Source of the DNA: an uncultured Oscillospiraceae bacterium
GTDB taxonomy: Bacteria > Bacillota > Clostridia > Oscillospirales > Ruminococcaceae
Reading direction: 5' to 3'
Length of the DNA stretch: 8,011 bases
Assembly: GCA_934456315.1 (NCBI GenBank)
Contig: CAKSHG010000092.1
Span: 1 to 8,011, forward strand
In this document: piece by piece, positions 1-5,673 of the stretch
Layout of the letters: every line of letters begins with the position of its first letter
How positions within the stretch are numbered: the first letter of the stretch is position 1
Translations under genes and position numbers: made by a program
The notes under the pieces: model-generated
What the model was told of the DNA's origin: nothing
Databases searched by the model: none
Seen by the model: the letters and a program-made list of their open reading frames with translations, nothing else

Positions 1-1122
1 CTCATAATGATATACCGCGGACGGTTCAGCGTTGCGCACAGCCTTGCCGCGCTGATTTCCGCAGCCGGGATATTCGCGCTGACGGAGCTTATCACCGTCC
101 CGGTAGTGGTCGGCGACGGCACTACCGATAAGGGCGTCGTGAGCGCGATGATACTCGGGCTGGCTCCGCTCAAGCTCGGCGAGGGTCTGAAGGACAAGAT
201 AACACAGACCACGTTCATCAAGATGATCGCGGTAGTCATGGCTCTGCTTCTTGCGGTTCTGATAATACGGCTGATAATGGTCAGAAAGCAGCGCGGAATG
301 TTCAACTGGGTCGCTATCCCGCTGGGCGCCCTGCTGATGTACACGAGCCTTTACGGCTTCGACGGCTACACCGTAGTACAGGGCAGAAACGCGGAGTACG
401 GCGCGCAGTACGTTTCCGAAGCGCTCGATATGATAGACGGCAGCGGATTCGACGATATCCTGGCATTCTCGCTGAAATCCGAGCGGTACGTCAAGGCGCA
501 GTTCCTGTTCCCGGACCTTAACGTGCGGCTCGCGTCATCGCTGAAAAAGCTCAACAGCCAGGAAACGCGTCCTGATTTCATCATCGCTGACCGCGAGGAT
601 AACCTCCAGCTCTGGTCTGGCGACCTGTGGCTGGTCGGCGATATCAACAACAATATCCACCTCTACGCCTGCACCTCCGCAGCGCGGGAATGGTGCGAAA
701 ACGCAGGTCTGGAGCTGAACGCTCCCGCGTCGTTCCAGTACACCGGCGGAAATATCCCCGCGACAAGCTCCGTCACCCGCGACGGCGACAAGGCGGTGCT
801 CCCGGAGGGCTCTGCGGTCTACTCCAACTACTTCGCGCTCTACACCGCCGGGGACTTCACCTACACGATACGCGGGACCGGGCTGGAGCAGCTTTCGATA
901 GGGCTGACCTCCGACAAGAAGGCTAACGATATCCCTTACGAGGTGGCATCCTCCAGCAACGAGGAGCTTGTACTGAAGTTCAGCGCGGGAGCCGCCAAGA
1001 CGGAGAACGTACAGCTCAAGCTTACCAACCGCAGCGGCGCTCCGCTGACTATCTCCACCGTCACGCTGACGAGGGATTCCGTGGTTCCGGCAGTTATCCT
1101 GCCGGCGACCACTGCTGCCTGA
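1..1122 (+). CDS. C-terminal part of a multi-span membrane protein with a large exported domain; possible GT-C-type glycosyltransferase
   Basis: The reading frame is open from the first base, and the first ATG (position 7) has no room for a visible ribosome binding site, so the gene probably begins upstream and is 5'-partial here. Counting from that ATG (371 residues), hydrophobic spans lie at about 9-35, 70-92 and 98-116, with a basic R-K-Q-R stretch at 93-96 between the last two. Residues from about 120 to the end are soluble. The first part contains FIIADRE and a Trp-rich LWSGDLWLVGD stretch; the last 130 or so residues are Thr/Ser/Gly-rich alternating strands, resembling a beta-sandwich. 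Several spans followed by an exported C-terminal domain fit integral-membrane GT-C glycosyltransferases (PMT/ArnT-like), but the catalytic N-terminal region is not in the window, so this is only a guess. It stops 12 nt before ktrB, suggesting co-transcription. That it is a real coding region is fairly sure; its function is not known. Confidence 0.72.
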   Translation, partial: LIMIYRGRFSVAHSLAALISAAGIFALTELITVPVVVGDGTTDKGVVSAMILGLAPLKLGEGLKDKITQTTFIKMIAVVMALLLAVLIIRLIMVRKQRGMFNWVAIPLGALLMYTSLYGFDGYTVVQGRNAEYGAQYVSEALDMIDGSGFDDILAFSLKSERYVKAQFLFPDLNVRLASSLKKLNSQETRPDFIIADREDNLQLWSGDLWLVGDINNNIHLYACTSAAREWCENAGLELNAPASFQYTGGNIPATSSVTRDGDKAVLPEGSAVYSNYFALYTAGDFTYTIRGTGLEQLSIGLTSDKKANDIPYEVASSSNEELVLKFSAGAAKTENVQLKLTNRSGAPLTISTVTLTRDSVVPAVILPATTAA

Positions 1123-1134
1123 ACGGAGGCGTTC

Positions 1135-2481
1135 ATGCCGGTCATCAAGAAAGCGAAGCCCATGCAGCCTGCGCGCACGCTCTGCCTGGGATTCCTCATA
1201 ATAATCATCGCGGGGACGCTGCTGCTGTGGCTGCCGTTCTCCTCGAAAAGCGGAAGCACGTCGTTTTTCGACTGCCTGTTTACCGCTACCTCGGCGACAT
1301 GCGTTACCGGGCTGATAGTCGCGGATACCTACTCCAACTGGACGATATTCGGGCAGGCGGTCATTGCCCTGCTTATCCAGGTCGGCGGGCTTGGATTCGT
1401 GACGATAATCACGTTCTTCAACGTAGCCGCCGGAAAAAAACTCGGGTTCCGCACCCTCGCTAACGTTGCCGATGGTCTGACCGAGAACACGTTCCAGGGC
1501 GGACGGCGCATTTTTATCAGCATAATCAAGTATTCCCTGATTTTCGAGGGAGCCGGCGCGGTGCTGCTGTGCCTGCGGTTCGTTCCGCAGTACGGCGGAT
1601 ACGGCGTGTGGATGGGCGTTTTTACGAGCATAACTGCATTCTGCAACGCCGGATTTGATCTGTGCGGCATATCCTCGCCGTTCGTGAGCCTTACCGGATA
1701 CAAGTCGGACCCGCTGGTGCTGGTCACCGTGGCTCTGCTGATAACCGTGGGCGGACTGGGATTCATCGTCTGGGAGAACTTCCTGAATATCCGCAGGGTG
1801 CGTAAGCTAAGCCTGCACACGAAAGCCGTGCTCATCACCTCTGCCGCGCTTACCGTCGGCGGAACGCTGTTCTACCTCCTCGCGGAATGGAACGGCGCTT
1901 TCGAGCAGATGAACTTCGGCGAAAAGCTGCTGAATGCGTTCTTCTCGAGCGTCACGGCGCGCACCGCCGGATACAACTCCGTTCCCATCGAGGACCTGTC
2001 GGATTTCTCGCAGCTCGGGACCTGCATACTCATGTTCATCGGAGCGTCGCCTGCCTCCACCGGAGGCGGTATCAAGACCACAACTCTGCTGGTGCTGATA
2101 ATGACCGTGGCTTCCTACATGCAGAGCAAGAACGACGTTGAAATAATGAAGCACAAGATAGACAAGCTGGCGGTCTACCGCACTCTGACTGTCACGCTGC
2201 TGTCGCTGACGGCGGTCATACTCTGCTTTTCGGTGCTGTATTTCACCCTGCCGGAGGACGTCCGGGGAGTGCAGTGCCTGTTTGAGGCGGTTTCCGCATT
2301 CTCTACGGCGGGGCTGTCTGCGGGAATAACCGCCATGTCCGGAGCCGCCGGGCGCATTCTGCTGATAATCACGATGTTCATCGGACGCGTGGGACCGGTT
2401 TCGCTGGTGCTTTCGATGATGATGAACTCCACAAAGCGCAAGAACATCGTCTACCCCGACGGGCAGATAATCGTCGGATAA
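1135..2481 (+). CDS. ktrB: KtrB/TrkH-family potassium uptake transporter, membrane subunit
   Basis: This is the ion-translocating subunit of a Ktr/Trk system, a cytoplasmic-membrane protein that imports K+ (in some members Na+-coupled, in some Na+ itself) and is gated by a cytosolic nucleotide-binding KtrA/TrkA ring. The 448-residue product has the usual KtrB length, shorter than proteobacterial TrkH. Four pore-loop repeats are present, each with the selectivity-filter glycine: TCVTGL (Gly59), FCNAGF (Gly173), TARTAGYNS (Gly279) and SAFSTAGLS (Gly393). The intramembrane gating loop ASPASTGGGIKTT lies at about 304-316, followed by a Lys/Asp-rich cytoplasmic segment near 330-345. The start is supported by GGAGG at 1125-1129, five bases before the ATG. 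No KtrA gene with an N-terminal GxGxxG Rossmann motif is adjacent: the upstream neighbour is a membrane protein and the downstream one a methyltransferase. The family call is very sure; KtrB rather than another TrkH subtype is likely from length. Confidence 0.93.
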   Translation: MPVIKKAKPMQPARTLCLGFLIIIIAGTLLLWLPFSSKSGSTSFFDCLFTATSATCVTGLIVADTYSNWTIFGQAVIALLIQVGGLGFVTIITFFNVAAGKKLGFRTLANVADGLTENTFQGGRRIFISIIKYSLIFEGAGAVLLCLRFVPQYGGYGVWMGVFTSITAFCNAGFDLCGISSPFVSLTGYKSDPLVLVTVALLITVGGLGFIVWENFLNIRRVRKLSLHTKAVLITSAALTVGGTLFYLLAEWNGAFEQMNFGEKLLNAFFSSVTARTAGYNSVPIEDLSDFSQLGTCILMFIGASPASTGGGIKTTTLLVLIMTVASYMQSKNDVEIMKHKIDKLAVYRTLTVTLLSLTAVILCFSVLYFTLPEDVRGVQCLFEAVSAFSTAGLSAGITAMSGAAGRILLIITMFIGRVGPVSLVLSMMMNSTKRKNIVYPDGQIIVG

Positions 2482-2511
2482 ATCCAATCTATTTTCGAAA
2501 GGAAAAACACT

Positions 2512-3222
2512 ATGCAAACAGAGACCTTCGCCCTGGGACCGCTCACGATGTACGTTTCCGAGGACCACCGTTTCGGTACGGACGCATTCCTGCTGGCGTT
2601 CTACGCCAACGTAAAGCCGGACAGCGTGGTCTGCGACCTGTGCACCGGCTGCGGCATAATCCCGCTGATATTATGCAAGAACGTCAAGCCTCATCTCATC
2701 TACGCTGTGGATATCCAGGAGGAGGCTATCGAACTGCTGAAAATGTCCGTCGAGAAGAACCATCTCGAAAACACGCTCCAGCCCGTCCTAGCGGACCTGC
2801 GTGAGCTTGACCAGAGCCAGATAGGCTTTGAAACGATTGATATCGTCACCGCAAATCCGCCCTACATGACAAGCGGTTCGGGCTTCGAAAAGCTCGCAAG
2901 ACCCCAGGCAGTTGCGCGCCACGAGCTGATGTGCAACATCGACGACGTCTGCCGCGCCGCCGGAAAGCTGCTGAAATACGGCGGGCTGCTCAAGATGTGT
3001 CACCGTCCTGAGCGCCTTTCGGACGTGCTGAATTCCATGCGCGCGAACAAGATAGAGCCAAAGAGCATCACATTCGTGTTCAACAGCATACTTGACAAGC
3101 CCTGGCTGTTCCTCGTGACCGGAAAGAAGGGCGCGAAGTCCGGCATGATAGTTGAAAAGCCGATGATACTGCGCAATGACGACAAGTCCTACACGGAGGA
3201 GTACACAAGACTTTATGACTGA
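2512..3222 (+). CDS. trmN6: TrmN6-like tRNA1(Val) (adenine37-N6)-methyltransferase
   Basis: A class I (Rossmann-fold) SAM-dependent N6-adenine methyltransferase of the YfiC/TrmN6 (B. subtilis YabB) type; in E. coli the family member methylates A37 of tRNA1(Val). The 236-residue protein shows the family pattern: an N-terminal segment with HRFGTDAFLLA (about 19-29), SAM-binding motif I DLCTGCG at 42-48, an acidic AVDIQEEA motif II near 65-72, and the catalytic motif IV NPPY at 115-118 within TANPPYMTSGSG. The C-terminal half carries KYGGLLKMCHRPERL. The start is backed by GAAAGGA at 2497-2503, eight bases upstream. It overlaps rsmI by eight bases (ATGACTGA). In B. subtilis the equivalent genes yabB and yabC lie together with a small GIY-YIG gene, yazA, between them; here that gene is missing. 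Family is very sure; the exact tRNA substrate in this host is inferred. Confidence 0.92.
   Translation: MQTETFALGPLTMYVSEDHRFGTDAFLLAFYANVKPDSVVCDLCTGCGIIPLILCKNVKPHLIYAVDIQEEAIELLKMSVEKNHLENTLQPVLADLRELDQSQIGFETIDIVTANPPYMTSGSGFEKLARPQAVARHELMCNIDDVCRAAGKLLKYGGLLKMCHRPERLSDVLNSMRANKIEPKSITFVFNSILDKPWLFLVTGKKGAKSGMIVEKPMILRNDDKSYTEEYTRLYD
3195..3199 (+). promoter_or_regulatory. Shine-Dalgarno-like GGAGG for rsmI, unusually distant
   Basis: GGAGG inside the end of trmN6 lies 15 bases before the rsmI ATG at 3215, longer than the 5-10 bases of the other genes here. No closer purine-rich site is visible. With the eight-base gene overlap, this suggests rsmI translation depends at least partly on ribosomes finishing trmN6. 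The site is also Glu codons of trmN6, so it could be coincidental. Confidence 0.45.
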
Positions 3223-4051
3223 ATCAGGTAAACTCTACGTCGTGGGAACGCCCATCGGCAACCTCTCGGATTTTTCCCCGCGCGGGATAGAAACGCTGGA
3301 AAGCGTGGACTACATCGCTGCGGAGGACACCCGGGTCACGCTTAGGCTGCTGACCCACTTCGGCATAAAGAAGCCGCTTCTTAGCTACTACAAGCCGCAT
3401 GAAGCAGAAAAGAGCGCCAGGATACTGGAGCTGCTGCACGCCGGGAGCAGCGTCGCGCTGGTCAGCGATGCGGGAATGCCCTGCATTTCCGACCCGGGAG
3501 TGTATCTTGTTCAGCGCTGCTATGAGCAGGGTATCCCGGTGGAATCCGTGCCGTGCTGTAATGCCGCAATAGCCGCTGTAGCGATATCCGGAATCGACAC
3601 AACAAGGTTCGCGTTTGAGGGATTCCTCCCGGTGGACAAAAAGGAGCGCCGCCAGCGGCTTGCCGATACGGCAAAACTCCCGCACACGCTGATATACTAC
3701 GAGGCTCCGCACAAGCTGCGGCAGACCCTCGCCGACCTCGCGGAAGCCCTCGGGGAAACCCGGAGCGCCGCGCTCTGCCGCGAACTGACAAAGCTGCACG
3801 AAGAAGTGATACGAGGGACTCTCGCGGAGCTGATACAGCTTTACCATCAGACCGACCCCCGGGGCGAATATGTTATCGTCATTGAGGGAGCCGCCCCGGA
3901 ATCCCCGGAGGAAATGTCCATCGAGCAGGCGGCAGAGCTTGCTCGCAGCTACGCCGACGGAGGAATGAAGCTTTCCGAGGCGTGCAAGACCGCCGCGCAG
4001 GCGGCGGGTGTTTCCCGCAAGGAACTGTACAAATTACTTTCAGGCGAATAA
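3215..4051 (+). CDS. rsmI: 16S rRNA (cytidine1402-2'-O)-methyltransferase RsmI
   Basis: RsmI uses SAM to 2'-O-methylate C1402 in the decoding centre of 16S rRNA. The 278-residue product matches the usual length and belongs to the tetrapyrrole-methylase fold. Visible motifs are LYVVGTPIGNLSD (7-19), IAAEDTR (34-40), VSDAGMPCISDPG (83-95), FEGFLP and YYEAPHKL in the middle, RELTKLHEEV, and EYVIVIEG before a C-terminal helical segment (about 232-278) with VSRKELYKLL. The ATG at 3215 is chosen because it places LYVVGTPIGNL near the N-terminus as in relatives; an in-frame ATG at 3176 would add 13 unrelated residues inside trmN6. The start lies inside the trmN6 stop region (ATGACTGA), implying translational coupling. 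One oddity: the loop normally reading PGP-x-A is P-C-C-N-A at 113-117, so the usually conserved glycine is cysteine. Function is otherwise strongly supported. Confidence 0.94.
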   Translation: MTESGKLYVVGTPIGNLSDFSPRGIETLESVDYIAAEDTRVTLRLLTHFGIKKPLLSYYKPHEAEKSARILELLHAGSSVALVSDAGMPCISDPGVYLVQRCYEQGIPVESVPCCNAAIAAVAISGIDTTRFAFEGFLPVDKKERRQRLADTAKLPHTLIYYEAPHKLRQTLADLAEALGETRSAALCRELTKLHEEVIRGTLAELIQLYHQTDPRGEYVIVIEGAAPESPEEMSIEQAAELARSYADGGMKLSEACKTAAQAAGVSRKELYKLLSGE

Positions 4052-4083
4052 CGACATTTTATTACAGAAAGGAATGCAATTTT

Positions 4084-4263
4084 ATGAAAACAATCCACGA
4101 AAGAGTTCAGAAGAACATCGGACCGACTGCAAAGGTAGTTATCCCGATAATCGGCGCCGTTATCGTTGTTGCGGGCGCAGTGGCGTACATCTGCATGAAG
4201 CTTGCTGACGAGATGCGCTACCACGAGAAGTGGAAGGACTACGACGAATGCGGCTGGCACTAA
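4084..4263 (+). CDS. small single-span membrane protein of unknown function (59 aa)
   Basis: I do not recognise this protein. The ATG at 4084 has a good ribosome binding site, GAAAGGA at 4067-4073, ten bases upstream, which separates it from a longer in-frame opening that runs back into rsmI. The 59-residue product has a basic, polar N-terminus (about 1-17, with four Lys/Arg), one hydrophobic span at about 18-40 (starting VVIPIIGAV, rich in Val, Ile, Ala and Gly), then a highly charged tail containing DEMRYHEKWKDYDE and ending C-G-W-H. With no cleavage-site pattern it looks like a membrane-anchored protein rather than a secreted one; positive residues before the span would favour an inside N-terminus, but the tail is charged too, so topology is uncertain. 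It sits 32 nt after rsmI and overlaps folC by 16 nt in another frame. The folC ribosome binding site is within its last codons, so translation of the two may be coupled. Confidence 0.78.
   Translation: MKTIHERVQKNIGPTAKVVIPIIGAVIVVAGAVAYICMKLADEMRYHEKWKDYDECGWH
4232..4238 (+). promoter_or_regulatory. folC ribosome binding site (GGAAGGA) that fixes the ATG start
   Basis: GGAAGGA inside the end of the small membrane-protein gene lies nine bases before the ATG at 4248. It argues for that ATG over the in-frame GTG at 4230, which has no purine-rich site at suitable distance and would add six residues (beginning with the GTG codon and ending R-R). Confidence 0.7.
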
Positions 4264-5513
4264 GCTGTAACAGCAGCGACATCGAAGAATTTCTGGGGCA
4301 GTACTCTCACTTCGGCGCGCCGGTGAAGGACCTGTCCCGGTTCGCCGCGCTCTGCGATATGCTCGGAAACCCGCAGGACAAGCTGCGGTATATCCACATC
4401 GTCGGAACTAACGGCAAAGGCTCCGTTGCGGAGTTCTGCGCTTCCTCCCTGGCTGCGGCGGGATTCACCGCCGGAAAATTCACCTCGCCCTACGTCCGCA
4501 GCGTATGCGAACGTATCTCGGTGGGCTATCCGGACGGGCTGTACGAGATATCCTGCGCTGATTTCGCGCGTCACCTCAACAAGGCGGCGGACGCTGCAGA
4601 GAAGTGCGGCGACCTGGGATTCTCGCAGTTCGAGATAATGAACGCGGCAGCGTTCCTCTACTTCGCAGAAAAGCAGGTGGACTGGGTCGTGCTTGAGGCT
4701 GGGATAGGCGGCACTCTGGATTCCACGAACGTCATAAAGCAGCCGGAATGCGCAGTGTTCACCTCGATAGGGCTTGACCACACGAAGATACTCGGCGGCA
4801 CAGTGGAGGAGATAGCCCGCTCAAAATGCGGAATAATCAAGGGCGGGAACGCCGCTGCGGCTCTGGATATCCCGGAGCCTGCTATGGACGTCCTGCGGGA
4901 GCGCTGCGCCCTGACCGGCGCAAGGCTCGTCACCCCTGACCGCTCCGCGCTTGAGCTGCTGGAGCAGTCCGGTCTGCGCGGGAGCCGCTTCCGCTACAGG
5001 GGGCAGGAGTACCGTCTGCACCTCGGCGGCGCGTATCAGGTCACGAATGCGCTGACTGCGATAGAAGCCCTGACCTGCTGCGGTATCGCCCCGGAGCATA
5101 TCGCAATGGGTATCGAGCGAGCGCGTATCCCGGCAAGAATGGAGCTTTTCCCCGGGGATATCCTGCTGGACGGCGGGCATAATCCCCAGGCGGCTAAGGC
5201 AGTCCGCTCTGCGCTGGAAACCTCCGGCTTTGAGCGCTGCACCGCATTCATCGGCATGATGAACACCAAGGACTACCGCGCGTTCCTCGCCGAGATACTG
5301 CCATGCTTCGACCGGGTGTACTTCTGCGATGGATTCTCCGGCGGAGAGGTACCGGCGGAGGAGCTGCGCAGCGCCTCCGGACTGGACGGCGCAGAGGTTT
5401 TCCACTCCCCGTCGGACGCGCTGAAATTTGCCCGCAGCGACCACGAGAGCGGTCTGATGTATTTCGGCGGGAGCTTTTACTTCGCGGCGGAGATACGCAA
5501 GCTGATGGTATGA
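4248..5513 (+). CDS. folC: folylpolyglutamate synthase / dihydrofolate synthase FolC
   Basis: FolC is a cytosolic Mur-ligase-family enzyme that uses ATP to add glutamate to folates (FPGS activity) and in many bacteria also to dihydropteroate (DHFS activity). The 421-residue product, counted from the ATG at 4248, has the family length. Motifs in order: an N-terminal helix, P-loop GTNGKGS (53-59), the substrate loop TSPYV followed by ERIS (79-91), LEAGIGGTLDSTN (149-161), IGLDHTKILG (174-183), the lysine normally carbamylated and metal-associated in SKCGIIK (Lys193), and the C-terminal-domain signature DGGHNP (308-313). No key residue seems missing. Sequence alone does not say whether it is mono- or bifunctional, and no other folate-synthesis gene is nearby. 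It starts inside the preceding small gene and is followed after 11 bases by a strong terminator, so it is the last gene of its transcription unit. Confidence 0.95.
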   Translation: MRLALSCNSSDIEEFLGQYSHFGAPVKDLSRFAALCDMLGNPQDKLRYIHIVGTNGKGSVAEFCASSLAAAGFTAGKFTSPYVRSVCERISVGYPDGLYEISCADFARHLNKAADAAEKCGDLGFSQFEIMNAAAFLYFAEKQVDWVVLEAGIGGTLDSTNVIKQPECAVFTSIGLDHTKILGGTVEEIARSKCGIIKGGNAAAALDIPEPAMDVLRERCALTGARLVTPDRSALELLEQSGLRGSRFRYRGQEYRLHLGGAYQVTNALTAIEALTCCGIAPEHIAMGIERARIPARMELFPGDILLDGGHNPQAAKAVRSALETSGFERCTAFIGMMNTKDYRAFLAEILPCFDRVYFCDGFSGGEVPAEELRSASGLDGAEVFHSPSDALKFARSDHESGLMYFGGSFYFAAEIRKLMV

Positions 5514-5524
5514 GCTGATAACTT

Positions 5525-5572
5525 GGGGAGCCGGAGTGTTGTCATAGGTCACTCCTGCTCCTCTCTTTTTTT
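5525..5572 (+). terminator. intrinsic (Rho-independent) terminator after folC
   Basis: The arm GGAGCCGGAGTG (5527-5538) pairs with CACTCCTGCTCC (5550-5561) in a 12-bp stem with a single C/T mismatch around an 11-base loop. It can extend outward by a G-T and a G-C pair (5525-5526 with 5562-5563), and a run of seven T follows at 5566-5572. The opposite strand has no T-run, so it works in the + direction only. It separates the folC unit from alaS. Confidence 0.92.
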
Positions 5573-5582
5573 CACTCTGCTA

Positions 5583-5610
5583 TTGACTTTTGGCGAAAAA
5601 GATGTATAAT
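5583..5610 (+). promoter_or_regulatory. sigma-A-type promoter of alaS
   Basis: A -35 box TTGACT (5583-5588) and a perfect -10 box TATAAT (5605-5610) are separated by 16 bases. The region is AT-rich compared with the surrounding genes and begins 11 bases after the terminator T-run. Transcription would start near 5617, giving a leader of roughly 55-60 bases before the alaS ATG. That is too short for a T-box riboswitch, the tRNA-sensing leader often found before aminoacyl-tRNA synthetase genes in Bacillota. Confidence 0.85.
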
Positions 5611-5673
5611 AAATATGTATGCGTATTCCTTATGGAGTAACAGAAATTTTGCAAAACAAAGAGGACAAACATT

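Noticed and set aside
2482..2511. Possible terminator or promoter between ktrB and trmN6
   Set aside because: The 30-base gap is AT-rich and holds the trmN6 ribosome binding site, but I see no inverted repeat and no paired -35/-10 boxes.
1807..2568. 253-codon - strand reading frame opposite ktrB and the start of trmN6
   Set aside because: It crosses two well-supported + strand genes and their gap. The product is rich in Arg, His, Gln and Gly, typical of a GC-rich shadow frame.
3176..3214. Upstream ATG extending rsmI by 13 residues
   Set aside because: The extra residues (including PTRRS) have no match to RsmI N-termini and lie wholly in trmN6. The ATG at 3215 puts the conserved LYVVGTPIGNL segment where expected.
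3982..4083. Upstream in-frame extension of the small membrane protein into rsmI
   Set aside because: It overlaps the conserved C-terminus of RsmI, while the ATG at 4084 has its own AAAGGA-type ribosome binding site at proper distance.
4230..4247. GTG start for folC
   Set aside because: No suitable ribosome binding site precedes it; GGAAGGA at 4232-4238 is correctly spaced for the ATG at 4248 instead.
5611..5673. Possible riboswitch or T-box in the alaS leader
   Set aside because: Only about 63 bases separate the -10 box and the ATG, with no stem of note and no terminator-like T-run.
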